Positions 18,494 through 26,912 are shown, counted from the first letter of the stretch. The stretch is DNA of 64,000 bases from an uncultured Clostridium sp. (GCF_947039605.1 NZ_CAMQZG010000005.1:31141-95140), one strand, 5' to 3'. Numbers and translations: made by a program. The notes: generated from the sequence alone by a model not told the origin.

Positions 18494-18519
18494 TAAAGTA
18501 TAAGTATATAAAGTGATAA

Positions 18520-18591
18520 GCCTCTATAGTTTAATGGACAGAACAATCCCCTCCTAAGGGATAAATATAGGTTCGATTCCTATTAGGGGTG
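18520..18591 (+). tRNA. tRNA-Arg (anticodon CCT)
   Basis: The 72-base gene has no encoded CCA. The anticodon stem ATCCC/GGGAT holds the loop CTCCTAA (anticodon CCT, reading AGG). The T-arm ATAGG-TTCGATT-CCTAT is intact. The acceptor stem GCCTCTA/TAGGGGT has two G-U pairs, including the first, and the discriminator base is G as is usual for tRNA-Arg. Confidence 0.88.
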
Positions 18592-18594
18592 CTT

Positions 18595-18628
18595 AAAAGC
18601 CTAATATTAATTAATATTAGGCTTTTTG
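18595..18628 (+). terminator. Terminator of tRNA-Arg(CCT)
   Basis: A perfect 16-bp palindromic stem (18595-18610 with 18611-18626) ends in T5. Confidence 0.85.
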
Positions 18629-18791
18629 TTTATAATAATTTATATGTATAGTAATATTCTATGAAATATTATTAAAGTAAAATTGTGATAAAGATAAATT
18701 TACCAAAAATTTATAATCACAAAAGAATTTATATAGTATTATGATATAATAGTATATTATAATAATTTTTAAAAAAAATAGGAGTGTGGTA

Positions 18792-20087
18792 TTGTTGGAA
18801 CCGTCCGTGATTATGCAAATCGTGGTTCTTGTAGTTCTGATAGGTTTATCAGGATTCTTCTCATCATCAGAAACTGCTCTTACATCTGTTAATAAGATTA
18901 AGATTAGACATATGGTTGAGGGAAATGTAAAAGGAGCGAAGTTAGTTGAAAAATTAATAGATTCGCCAAAAGAGCTTTTAGGAGCTATTTTAATAGGAAA
19001 TAATATAGTTAATATAGGAGCTTCATCTTTAGCAACTGTCTTAGCTACTACATTGTTTGAAAATACTAGTTTTAAAGATACTGGAGTTGCTATAGCAATT
19101 GGAGTAATGACTATTCTAATATTAATATTTGGTGAGATTACACCAAAATCTCTTGCACAACAAAATGCAGAGACTGTTAGTATAAAAGTGTCTAAGCCAA
19201 TAGCAGTAATAGTATTTGTACTTAAACCATTTGTTTGGGTATTTACTAAAATATCATCTTTATTTATAAGAATACTTGGTGGTGACCCTGATAAGGCTCA
19301 ACCATTTATCACAGAAGAAGAGTTAAAAACTCTTGTTGATGTTGGTAATGAGGAAGGTGTTCTTGAGGAAGATGAAAAGGAAATGATTTTCAACGTTTTT
19401 GAATTTGGTGATTCACAAGTTAAAGATATTATGGTTCAAAGAGTTGATATTATAGCAGAGGATACTAAGGTAAGTTATGTGGAGCTTTTAGAGGGAATTA
19501 AAGAGTACCAATTTTCTAGAATTCCTATATATGATGAAAATATTGATGATATAGTAGGTATTTTTAATACTAAAGATTTAATACTTTTATCAGATGAAGA
19601 AAAGCAAAACTTTGATATAAAAACTCACATGAGAAAACCTCATTATACGTTTGAGTTTAAAAAGATAACAGATTTATTTAATGAAATGAAAAAAACAAGA
19701 AATCATATATCTGTAGTTTTAGATGAGTATGGTGGTACAGTTGGAATAGTAACAATTGAGGACCTTATTGAGGAAATTGTTGGTGAAATAGAAGATGAGT
19801 ATGATGAACATCAAGAAGAGATTGTAGAAGTTAAAGAAAATGAGTATATTGTAGATGGTAGTACAAGATTAGAGGATTTAAGTGAAATAGTTGATGTTTC
19901 TATTGAATCTGATGAATTTGATTCTGTTGGTGGGTTTGTAATAGGAACACTTGATAGATTACCTGAGACAGGAGAGCATATTGAATTCGAAAATCTTAAG
20001 TTTGTTGTTGAAGAGATAGATAAAAAAAGAATTAAGAAGGTTAGAGTGTTTGTTGGAAAAGTAATTCCAAAGGAACAAGAAGATTAA
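18792..20087 (+). CDS. CNNM/CorC-type membrane transporter (HlyC/CorC family)
   Basis: The product has about 431 residues. An N-terminal DUF21 domain with four hydrophobic helices (residues 1-140; motif SSSETALTSVNK) is followed by a CBS-domain pair (about 200-330; VQRVDIIAED and EYGGTVGIVTIEDLIEEIVGEI) and a C-terminal CorC_HlyC domain. This order is diagnostic of CNNM/CorC proteins linked to magnesium or other divalent-cation export. AGGAG at 18780-18784 favours the TTG at 18792 as start; a GTG at 18786 is too close. tadA follows after four bases. Confidence 0.9.
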   Translation: MLEPSVIMQIVVLVVLIGLSGFFSSSETALTSVNKIKIRHMVEGNVKGAKLVEKLIDSPKELLGAILIGNNIVNIGASSLATVLATTLFENTSFKDTGVAIAIGVMTILILIFGEITPKSLAQQNAETVSIKVSKPIAVIVFVLKPFVWVFTKISSLFIRILGGDPDKAQPFITEEELKTLVDVGNEEGVLEEDEKEMIFNVFEFGDSQVKDIMVQRVDIIAEDTKVSYVELLEGIKEYQFSRIPIYDENIDDIVGIFNTKDLILLSDEEKQNFDIKTHMRKPHYTFEFKKITDLFNEMKKTRNHISVVLDEYGGTVGIVTIEDLIEEIVGEIEDEYDEHQEEIVEVKENEYIVDGSTRLEDLSEIVDVSIESDEFDSVGGFVIGTLDRLPETGEHIEFENLKFVVEEIDKKRIKKVRVFVGKVIPKEQED

Positions 20088-20091
20088 CATT

Positions 20092-20550
20092 ATGAATTAT
20101 ATGGATTTAGCTTTAGATGAAGCAAAAAGAGCATTAAAACTTGGAGAGGTTCCTGTTGGAGCTATTATAGTGCATGAAGGTGAGATTATTGCTAAAGCAT
20201 ATAATATGAAGGAAACTTTAAAAGATGTTACTGCTCATGCGGAAATTTTAGCTATTAGAGAAGCTAGTAGAAAAATTGGGAATTGGAGACTCAGTAGGGC
20301 GCAGATGTATGTTACATTAGAGCCTTGCCCTATGTGTGCAAGTGCAATAGCACAAGCTAGAATAGAAACTGTATATATAGGAACTTTTGATCCAACAAGC
20401 GGTGCGTGTGGAAGTTTAATAGACCTTGCACAAAATAATAGGCTTAATACCTTTTATGATGTTAAATGGTGTTATGATGAAAGATGCAGCGAGATATTAA
20501 CTAATTTTTTTGAACAAAGAAGAAAAGAAAATAGAGGAAAGAATGTCTAA
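20092..20550 (+). CDS. tadA: tRNA-specific adenosine deaminase TadA
   Basis: The product has 152 residues and deaminates A34 of tRNA-Arg(ACG) to inosine; that tRNA is encoded at 14.5 kb. The cytidine-deaminase-fold zinc site is complete: HAE (H49, E51) and PCPMC (C79, C82). It lies four bases after the CNNM gene in the same operon. In many Firmicutes tadA sits beside the SRP RNA and dnaX; here those are 9 and 13 kb away. Confidence 0.94.
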   Translation: MNYMDLALDEAKRALKLGEVPVGAIIVHEGEIIAKAYNMKETLKDVTAHAEILAIREASRKIGNWRLSRAQMYVTLEPCPMCASAIAQARIETVYIGTFDPTSGACGSLIDLAQNNRLNTFYDVKWCYDERCSEILTNFFEQRRKENRGKNV

Positions 20551-20569
20551 ATAAAGGCATTCTTTTTTT
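20538..20569 (+). terminator. Terminator after tadA
   Basis: AAAGAATG pairs with CATTCTTT and is followed by T7; it overlaps the end of tadA. Confidence 0.8.
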
Positions 20570-20600
20570 GCTTTTTTTAATAAAAATAGTTATTTTTTAA

Positions 20601-21260
20601 GTTTTTGATAATAATTTTAATATTATTAAAAAAACTGTTGGGGGAAGTCAGACACAAACAACTTATAATAATGTTATTAAGTCAATTCAAAAACATTATT
20701 TAGTACAGAATTCTAACGGAACTTTTTCTATAAAGAAAATAGCTTATGAGCTATACCCAAAGCAAGTAATGGATCAAATTACAAAAGGTATGGAGGGAAT
20801 GAATCTTCAAATCTTACAAGGTAATATTAATTTTAAGGTAGAGGGAAATAAAACAGTAAAAACAGAGTCAGTAAATAAAGATGCTGTAAATAAAGCATTT
20901 TTCCAAGATACTTATAAGGGATTTGGTTTTAACTTTATGAGTGACCAATTTGTACATACTTACTGTTATAACTTCCACTATAATTGGTATGGTTTTTACT
21001 GTGCTGTTAATTTACAAGGATGTAGAGTTTTAATAAATGAATTACAACTTACAATTGCTAGTGCTGGTGGCTTAACAGCTGTTACAGCACTTACAGGGAA
21101 TGTAATAATAAGTACAGGTTGTGGACTTGAAGCTGTTTATGCTGGAGTTATACAATCTAACTTACAATTAGGAGTTCAAAGAGGAACCGGTGCTACTATA
21201 TCAGCTTGGGGAAGTCCTATGGGGAAAGCAATAATATATACTGCAACACCAAATAATTAA
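20601..21260 (+). pseudogene. 5'-truncated gene for an exported-type protein
   Basis: The frame is open from the TAA at 20598 but has no start codon with a ribosome binding site. The first ATG (20769) has no Shine-Dalgarno sequence, and protein-like sequence clearly continues upstream of it (GGSQTQTTYNNVIKSIQKHY). It looks like the mature part of a secreted protein that has lost its signal peptide. The rest is rich in Tyr/Asn/Gly with a Cys-containing aromatic block (VHTYCYNFHYNWYGFYC) and a Gly/Ala/Thr-rich hydrophobic C-terminal half. I recognise no family. If translation does start at 20769, a 163-residue product would result. Confidence 0.5.
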
Positions 21261-21355
21261 AGATTTTTTAAGGACTGTGTTTATTATACAGTTCTTTTAT
21301 TTTCCAAAAAATGTTATAATTAAACAAGTTTAATTATAAATATAGGGGAATTTTA

Positions 21356-21452
21356 TGATTATAGAGAGATTAAAAAAAGAGGATATTCAAATGAGAAAAT
21401 AGGATATACAGAAGATGTTGTCGGTTTTAGAAAAGGATATCAAGAGTTTTAG
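21356..21452 (+). pseudogene. Small frameshifted gene remnant
   Basis: AGGGGAATTTT leads to an ATG at 21356, but that frame stops after 15 residues. A second frame running through the same stretch reads GYSNEKIGYTEDVVGFRKGY and stops at 21452. The pair looks like a short gene broken by a frameshift. It could also be chance coding. Confidence 0.3.
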
Positions 21453-21503
21453 TAGGTGAAAAGAAAAGCAATATTGGGGAATAATTAAAAGGGGGACGAG
21501 CGT

Positions 21504-21959
21504 TTGATTAAGATGAAAAAAAAGACAAGTATTGGGGACTTAAAGAGGATTTTCTTTGAGAATAAGGAGTTTGTTTTTGGGGAATTAAAGAATTGTCTTA
21601 AGGTAACACTTGGAAAAAGAATAAAAAGTATCGAAGTAGAAGAAGGAATAATGTATGTTTGGATATATTATTATCTATCTTTAGCTGAGGAAGATAAAGG
21701 TTTGGGGAATAGAGTTATTTTTTCATTAGTAGTAGACTTTGATCAAATGATAAAGAAGGATATAAGTTTTAGCTATAATGCAAATACAAGAAATTTAGAG
21801 GTTAAAAAAGAGTTTGCAAATGAGTGGATGAAAAAAAATATTCTTGATATGTTAGAGTATAAGGATGGGGATATGAAAAAGGCAGAAACACATATGTATA
21901 ATGTTTTAAATAAAATAGAAGGTAAGTATACTAAGATAGTTAGAATAAATATAAATTGA
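21504..21959 (+). CDS. Unrecognised small cytoplasmic protein
   Basis: The product has 151 residues, rich in Lys and Glu, with no membrane helix or signal peptide. The TTG at 21504 has GGGGGAC seven bases upstream, while an ATG at 21513 is too far from it. The sequence alternates short strands and helices (KSIEVEEGIMYVWIYYYL, IFSLVVDFDQMIKKD), but I see no known motif. It ends at a strong bidirectional terminator. It lies among broken genes, which suggests a variable region. Confidence 0.6.
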   Translation: MIKMKKKTSIGDLKRIFFENKEFVFGELKNCLKVTLGKRIKSIEVEEGIMYVWIYYYLSLAEEDKGLGNRVIFSLVVDFDQMIKKDISFSYNANTRNLEVKKEFANEWMKKNILDMLEYKDGDMKKAETHMYNVLNKIEGKYTKIVRININ

Positions 21960-21997
21960 AAAGAATTTATGAGAAATCTCTCATAAATTCTTTTTTT
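21960..21997. terminator. Bidirectional terminator
   Basis: A perfect 15-bp stem (21960-21974 with 21979-21993) has a T run on the plus strand and A-rich flank on the other side. It separates convergent genes. Confidence 0.85.
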
Positions 21998-22205
21998 AAT
22001 CTTCTAGTTTAGTTGTGTGTATTATTATATTATTATTTGTTTTTATAGTTTCTGTCTTTTGGAAGAATCTATAAAAACATAGTCCTGTTAAGGCTATAAA
22101 AGCACTTACTGTAATGATAGAAGTAAGTGGAATTATAGTTTTTTTTGATTTTGGTTCAGTTATTTTGCCTACAAAGTTATCAGATTTTTCTAGGAAACGT
22201 TCCAT
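21996..22205 (-). CDS. Small single-helix membrane protein
   Basis: The product has 69 residues: a basic N-terminal region with KSKK, one hydrophobic helix (about 26-46, TIIPLTSIITVSAFIALTGL) and a short polar tail. AAGGTGG lies nine bases before the ATG. The next upstream gene (22222-22974) is 16 bases away in the same direction, so the two are probably co-transcribed. Function unknown. Confidence 0.55.
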   Translation of the reverse strand: MERFLEKSDNFVGKITEPKSKKTIIPLTSIITVSAFIALTGLCFYRFFQKTETIKTNNNIIIHTTKLED

Positions 22206-22221
22206 TTATAAAGGCCACCTT

Positions 22222-22974
22222 TTATTTAGTTTTTAAATACAAAAAATCTTTAAGTAAAAATTCTTTATTCGGATCAGTTGTAGCGAATGTAAGAAGTCCT
22301 ATACCGTAATCTTCTGTATTTTTTATTTTTAGCATTTTTAATGGATTAGATACATTTAAATATTTTTTATTTATATAAAAGCTAAATATAAAAGACCCAT
22401 CAACTTGAAATTCTTTAATTTGACTAAGTGCTTCCCAGGGAATATATTCAGTTTTACTATATGAATATATTAAAAAGCCATTTTTATTTATTTTTCCAAG
22501 TTTAGTAATATCCTTTGAGTGAGCTTTTGCATAGTTTATAGCAGCAATGATAATTAAAGCACCAAAGAGAATAGCCATTTTAACTATTTGTTGAAAGTTA
22601 GAACGATATGCCCCACTTACTACTAGTATTACAATAGTTCCTATTAATATAATTGATAGCATTTGCATAGAACTTTTTTTTACTAATTGTATAGAATCTT
22701 CATTGTTAAAAATTTTAACGCAAGAAACCTCAGAATCTTCTATTAAAAGTTCTATTGGATAATCTTTTAGAAATTGTTTTTTTATTTTATTAGGATTAAA
22801 TACAAGAAGCATTCCTACATAGAAAAAACCAAAGTATAAACCACTATCAAAGATAAGTGATGTTAGAAATGGAGTTGTAATTTTATTTAAAGCAAGGGTT
22901 ATTATTAAGTAAAAAATTGTAGCAGCTATTGCAAGACGTAGACAAATAGCTTTTTTATTTATAGTAATATTCAT
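22222..22974 (-). CDS. Membrane protein with a C-terminal PH-like (YcxB-type) domain
   Basis: The product has 250 residues with four hydrophobic helices in two pairs (about 10-32, 36-58, 102-122 and 126-145). Cytosolic strand-rich regions lie between and after the pairs. The C-terminal part (NGFLIYSYSKTEYIPWEALSQIKEF) resembles the YcxB-like domain, where a Trp-containing strand precedes an aliphatic helix. That resemblance is tentative. It is the first gene of a two-gene minus-strand unit. Confidence 0.6.
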   Translation of the reverse strand: MNITINKKAICLRLAIAATIFYLIITLALNKITTPFLTSLIFDSGLYFGFFYVGMLLVFNPNKIKKQFLKDYPIELLIEDSEVSCVKIFNNEDSIQLVKKSSMQMLSIILIGTIVILVVSGAYRSNFQQIVKMAILFGALIIIAAINYAKAHSKDITKLGKINKNGFLIYSYSKTEYIPWEALSQIKEFQVDGSFIFSFYINKKYLNVSNPLKMLKIKNTEDYGIGLLTFATTDPNKEFLLKDFLYLKTK

Positions 22975-23049
22975 TTAAGTACCTTCCTTTATTAGTTTTG
23001 ATTATAAGAAAAATTTATCCTATAAGTATGATAATTACATGCTAAACTA

Positions 23050-23097
23050 AAAAACCATTACTAAACTGAAGAGTAAGTTTAGTAATGGTTTTTTTAG
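23050..23097. terminator. Bidirectional terminator of small-ORF cluster
   Basis: A 17-bp stem (23050-23066 with 23077-23093) is flanked by A on one side and T on the other, so it can act in both directions. It closes the small minus-strand ORFs. Confidence 0.85.
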
Positions 23098-23223
23098 TTA
23101 TCTTCTTTTTAAATTTCCTTGAGCAATAGCTCTTTTTAGAGCTAGTTTTCTGAAGGATATTTTAATGAATTCAACTACAATAACAGTAAGTATCATGATC
23201 ATAAGATAAATAGGCAAAACCAT
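23098..23223 (-). CDS. Small membrane peptide with basic tail (possible 3' half of a split gene)
   Basis: A 41-residue frame: one hydrophobic helix (PIYLMIMILTVIVVEFI) followed by a strongly basic tail (RKLALKRAIAQGNLKRR). Its ATG has no ribosome binding site. It overlaps the preceding 29-residue frame by 25 bases in the -1 frame, next to a run of six A. It may be the second half of one gene of about 63 residues joined by a frameshift, or a separate membrane peptide. It ends two bases before a strong terminator. Confidence 0.4.
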   Translation of the reverse strand: MVLPIYLMIMILTVIVVEFIKISFRKLALKRAIAQGNLKRR

Positions 23224-23288
23224 TTTTTATTTTCTAAAATATGAGGTAAGTAGTTACCTACGCTAGCAGCTATTATAACATATATCAT
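23199..23288 (-). CDS. Small hydrophobic peptide (possible 5' half of a split gene)
   Basis: A 29-residue frame (MIYVIIAASVGNYLPHILEN, then KKWFCLFIL) has AGAGGTG a few bases ahead of its ATG, a reasonable ribosome binding site. It ends inside the next overlapping frame. The run AATAAAAAATGG at the junction would allow a -1 shift that fuses the two into a two-helix protein. Confidence 0.4.
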   Translation of the reverse strand: MIYVIIAASVGNYLPHILENKKWFCLFIL

Positions 23289-23298
23289 GATAGCACCT

Positions 23299-23385
23299 CT
23301 AGTCATGACTTTTTCTCATGTTTTCTTTCATGATTTCTTCATTTTTCAAACGAGTTTGGCTAGCTTTTTGGTTTGATGATGCCAT
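23299..23385 (-). CDS. Small charged peptide, 28 residues
   Basis: MASSNQKASQTRLKNEEIMK continues as a charged helix and ends at a TAG. AGAGGAGTG lies eight bases before the ATG, which is a strong signal for a real translated peptide. It lies directly upstream of the two small hydrophobic frames on the same strand. No family is recognised. Confidence 0.5.
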   Translation of the reverse strand: MASSNQKASQTRLKNEEIMKENMRKSHD

Positions 23386-23600
23386 AAATAACACTCCTCT
23401 AAAATTTTCTTATGTATTAAGATATTTCTATCATTCATTTTAATAAACAGTATGTCCATTATAATTCTCATTTATAAATCTATATTAAAATATTTATAAT
23501 TTCAAATTAGATTTTTTAGCGTTTTCATAAATGTTTATGAAGATTGCATATAAATTTATTGAAAAATATAGGTAAATATTAAAAACAAGTAATTAACTCT

Positions 23601-23641
23601 GCAAATAATCTCAAAAATTTGAAATTATTGAGATTATTTGC
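23601..23641. repeat. Perfect 14-bp inverted repeat upstream of the zinc-type cluster
   Basis: GCAAATAATCTCAA (23601-23614) and its exact reverse complement (23628-23641) flank a 13-base loop. There is no T run after it, so it is not a simple terminator. It lies 87 bases before the COG0523 gene and is a candidate operator or leader structure. The rest of 23400-23727 shows no gene. Confidence 0.7.
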
Positions 23642-23727
23642 CTATAAGGTTCTGTGAAGTTTTAGAATGTCATAAAAATATAGTTATAGGAATATAATCA
23701 TAAGGAAAAAGCTAGAGGAGAGATTGT

Positions 23728-24672
23728 ATGAAGATAGATATTATATCGGGGTTTCTTGGTGCGGGAAAAACAACTTTGATAAAGAAGCTTTTGGCAGAAG
23801 AGTTATATAAAGAAAAGATAGCAATTATTGAAAATGAATATGGTGAAGTAGCTATTGATGGAAGCCTTTTAAGTGGTGAAAAGGTAGAGGTTACAGAGAT
23901 AAGCTCTGGGTGTATTTGTTGTAATATTAAAGGTGATTTTAAGGAGAGTATTGCACAAATAGTTAAAGATTATAAACCAACTAGAATTATTGTAGAGCCA
24001 ACAGGTGTTGCAAAATTATCTGAGATTATTATATCTGTAAAGGAAGCAAATACAGTTAATGCAAAGATAAATATGATAGCAACAGTTGTTGATGTTAATA
24101 ATTTTTGGGCATATTTAAGAAATTTTGGGGAGTTTTATAAAAATCAAATTGTTAGTGCAGGAGTTATTTTATTAAGCAGAGCAGCAGATGTTACGGAGTT
24201 AGAACTTTTCAAAGTAGCTGAGGAAATAAGGATTTTAAATAAGACTGCAAATATAATAACTACACCTTGGGATAAAATTTCTGCAAAAAGAATTATAGAA
24301 GTTGGAGAGATGCCAAGAGAAAAGCTTGTTACCGAGTTTAAGAAAGCTACTTTAAAAGGTAAAGCTACTGTTAGAATTGTGCATAATGCAAATGATGTTT
24401 TTGATAATTGGGGAGTGGAAACTTCTAAACTTTTTGATGAGGCAACACTTAAAAGTTTACTAAATAATCTTTCAAAAGAAGGGCAATTTGGAAAGATTTT
24501 AAGAGCAAAAGGTATAGTACCTACAAAGACTGGTAAATGGGTTCAGTTTGATTATGTTCCAGGTGAGGTTGAGATAAAGCGATTTTCTGCTGATTATACA
24601 GGGAGAGTTTGCGTTATAGGAAGTAATTTAAATAAGAAGGAAATAGAAAATTTATTTTTAAAAAATAAATAA
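23728..24672 (+). CDS. COG0523 GTPase, zinc metallochaperone-like (CobW/YjiA/ZNG1 family)
   Basis: The product has 314 residues. Walker A GFLGAGKTT is at 8-16, and the family's metal-binding CxCC motif GCICCNIKG puts C62, C64 and C65 after switch I. EPTGVAKL (Walker B region) and a CobW C-terminal domain follow. The G4 motif is degenerate (LLSRAAD instead of NKxD). These GTPases deliver metals, often zinc, to client proteins under scarcity. The following genes match those that accompany yciC-type chaperones in Bacillus, which supports a zinc role. Confidence 0.85.
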   Translation: MKIDIISGFLGAGKTTLIKKLLAEELYKEKIAIIENEYGEVAIDGSLLSGEKVEVTEISSGCICCNIKGDFKESIAQIVKDYKPTRIIVEPTGVAKLSEIIISVKEANTVNAKINMIATVVDVNNFWAYLRNFGEFYKNQIVSAGVILLSRAADVTELELFKVAEEIRILNKTANIITTPWDKISAKRIIEVGEMPREKLVTEFKKATLKGKATVRIVHNANDVFDNWGVETSKLFDEATLKSLLNNLSKEGQFGKILRAKGIVPTKTGKWVQFDYVPGEVEIKRFSADYTGRVCVIGSNLNKKEIENLFLKNK

Positions 24673-24690
24673 AACTAGGAGGTAGCTATA

Positions 24691-25278
24691 ATGAGAAAGT
24701 GTTCTGTTGATTTAGTTACTGGATTTTTATCTTCTGGTAAAACCAGTTTTATAAATATTTTTCTAAATAAAACTTTAAGAAGAGAAGAGTTAATTGTGAT
24801 TCAATGCGAGGATGGTAAAGTTCTGATTGATGAGGATTTAGAGAGGAAATTTAATGTTAGTGTTAAAAAATTTTCATCAAGTAGTGAACTTAATGAGGAA
24901 AGATTAATTAGACTTATTAAGTTTTATAAGCCAGAGAGAATGATAGTTGAGTGTAATGGGGTTGAAGATATAACGAGTTTAGTTACTTTGTTTAATTCAA
25001 ATAAGCTTAGAGCTTATTTTAAACTTACAGGAATTATAAGTATTTTAGATTCTTTAACATTTAATATGCTAATTAAAAATTTAAGTCATTTAATTGTGCC
25101 TTGTATTGAAAGGAGTGATTTGATTATTTTAAATAAATCTAATGTAATTTCAGAAGAGGTGTTAGAGAAGAATTTAGGAATAGTAAAAAACTTAAATACA
25201 CATGCACATATATTAGTTGCTTATGACAAGTTAGATTTAGAGAAAAAAATAATAAAAGCTAAGGTTATTAATGCTTAG
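24691..25278 (+). CDS. Short, degenerate COG0523-like GTPase
   Basis: The product has 195 residues. It keeps Walker A (GFLSSGKTS, 11-19), a Walker B-like region (MIVECNGVED) and a G4-like NKSN. The CxCC metal motif of its upstream neighbour is replaced by KKFSSSSELN, and the whole C-terminal CobW domain is missing. It is shorter than the family norm by about 120 residues. It follows the full-length GTPase by 18 bases with AGGAGG and so is expressed with it. It may be a partner or regulatory subunit rather than a metal carrier. Confidence 0.75.
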   Translation: MRKCSVDLVTGFLSSGKTSFINIFLNKTLRREELIVIQCEDGKVLIDEDLERKFNVSVKKFSSSSELNEERLIRLIKFYKPERMIVECNGVEDITSLVTLFNSNKLRAYFKLTGIISILDSLTFNMLIKNLSHLIVPCIERSDLIILNKSNVISEEVLEKNLGIVKNLNTHAHILVAYDKLDLEKKIIKAKVINA

Positions 25279-25294
25279 CTAAGGGGGGAAAAAG

Positions 25295-26185
25295 ATGTTA
25301 GAAGTTTTATCGAAATTTTCGATAATCTTTTCCTCAATATTGTTAGAAGCTTTGCCCTTTATATTAATAGGGGCAATTCTTTCTTCAATAATGCAGTTAT
25401 TCGTAACTGAGGAATTGATAAAAAAATTCATACCAAAGAATAGTTTTTTAGGTAGTTTAGTTGCATCTGTTTTAGGGGTGTTTTTACCAGTATGCGAATG
25501 CGTTACAGTACCAATAACTAAAAGTCTTATTCAAAAGAAAGTGCCTGTAAATGTGGCTGTGACTTATATGCTTGCAGCACCAATAGTTAGTCCGCTTGTA
25601 ATTGCATCAACTTATATAGCTTTTGATGGTAATTTAAAAGTTGTAATTTTAAGAGTTGGTATTGGTATTTTAATTGCCATAACAGCAGGACTTATAATGA
25701 TTCCATTGACTGCTGGGGATGACATATTAAAAAGTGGGGTAGCAACATTTAGATGTGATTGTGGGTGTGAAGATATAAAAAATAGTAATGAAAATAATGT
25801 ATTGAAGCTTTTGAAAAGTGCGAGTATGGAATTTTATGATATTGCTAAATATTTTATAGTTGCATCTGGTATTGCAGCAATTTTTCAACTTAACGTAACA
25901 GAAGAATTTTTAAGTTCACTTGGGTTAAGTCATACTATGGGAATTATAATTATGATGCTTGTAAGTTTTCTTATTTCGCTTTGTTCTGAAGCAGATGCTT
26001 TTGTTGCACAGAGCTTTTTATCAAGTTTTTCACTTGGTGGGGTTATGAGTTTTCTTATAATTGGACCTATGATAGATGTAAAGAACATAAGTATGTTATT
26101 GTCATCATTTAAAAAAGGTTTTGTGATAAAACTTACTTTTGTTATTTTTGCACTTGTGTTTATCAGCACAGCATTTATATTCTAG
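25295..26185 (+). CDS. UPF0718 / DUF318 permease (YcgR-like)
   Basis: The product has 296 residues with about eight hydrophobic helices in two halves. The signature LPVCECVTVPITKSLIQKKV and its second-half counterpart SLCSEADAFVAQSF are the paired polar motifs of this permease family. A cytosolic loop has a Cys-rich patch (FRCDCGCED) that could bind metal. In Bacillus subtilis the ycgR and ycgQ pair is Zur-regulated together with a COG0523 gene; the same trio is found here. Transport direction and substrate are unproven. Confidence 0.85.
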   Translation: MLEVLSKFSIIFSSILLEALPFILIGAILSSIMQLFVTEELIKKFIPKNSFLGSLVASVLGVFLPVCECVTVPITKSLIQKKVPVNVAVTYMLAAPIVSPLVIASTYIAFDGNLKVVILRVGIGILIAITAGLIMIPLTAGDDILKSGVATFRCDCGCEDIKNSNENNVLKLLKSASMEFYDIAKYFIVASGIAAIFQLNVTEEFLSSLGLSHTMGIIIMMLVSFLISLCSEADAFVAQSFLSSFSLGGVMSFLIIGPMIDVKNISMLLSSFKKGFVIKLTFVIFALVFISTAFIF

Positions 26186-26195
26186 GGGGTAGTAT

Positions 26196-26900
26196 ATGAA
26201 GAGGTTTAATTTAGATCAGTTTATTTGGTTTTGTATTTTAGCAATATTATCTCTAGTTTTAACAGTGATGCTTTTTACAGGAAAGATGTTTTTACTTATA
26301 GATGGAGAGAGAATTCTTTCAACAATAATAATGCTTGTAATTTTATATTTACTTACAATTGTTCAGATAAGTAGGGTATTTACAGTCCCATCAAGAGAAG
26401 GAGTTAAATGTGGGTATGTACAATATATTTTACTTATAGGGATTTTGATACTTGTTTCTGTTATAGATATCCCAAAAACTTCTCTTGCAATGAAAGGCGT
26501 TAAACTGTATCACTCTGAACATGGACATGGAGAAAAGCATAATCATACACATACAGCACTTGATGATAATGCGAAGATAGTTATAACTTCAGAGAATTTT
26601 CATAATGGGATAGAGGAAATGACAGGACATGCGAATAAATATTTAGGAAAAGAAGTTGAGATTGAAGGGATATATTATAAGGATGAAAAATATCCACAGA
26701 GTTTTATAATAACCCAGCTTAATATGAATTGTTGTATTGCTGATTCAGAGTATCTAGGGATATTATGTGAAAAAGAAAATTTAGAGGGTATAGATTTAGA
26801 AAATGGAGATAAAATAAAGGTAATAGGTAAAATGTCCAATTTTTATGACAATGAAAAGCAACTTGTGAAAATTAATGTTTTAAAAATAATAAAAGAATAG
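26196..26900 (+). CDS. DUF1980 / TIGR03943 protein (YcgQ-like), His-rich loop
   Basis: The product has 234 residues with three N-terminal membrane helices (about 8-28, 38-58 and 76-95). A His-rich linker (HSEHGHGEKHNHTH, about 109-122) suits metal binding. The C-terminal domain carries the family's NMNCCIADSEYLGI block. It normally pairs with the UPF0718 permease, whose gene ends ten bases upstream. It is the last gene of the four-gene cluster and is followed by a terminator. Confidence 0.85.
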   Translation: MKRFNLDQFIWFCILAILSLVLTVMLFTGKMFLLIDGERILSTIIMLVILYLLTIVQISRVFTVPSREGVKCGYVQYILLIGILILVSVIDIPKTSLAMKGVKLYHSEHGHGEKHNHTHTALDDNAKIVITSENFHNGIEEMTGHANKYLGKEVEIEGIYYKDEKYPQSFIITQLNMNCCIADSEYLGILCEKENLEGIDLENGDKIKVIGKMSNFYDNEKQLVKINVLKIIKE

Positions 26901-26912
26901 ATAATATTTCTT

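Noticed and set aside
23098..23223. Basic-tailed membrane peptide considered as a type I toxin
   Set aside because: The shape fits loosely, but it has no ribosome binding site of its own and no antisense RNA promoter is visible. A frameshifted gene is the simpler explanation.
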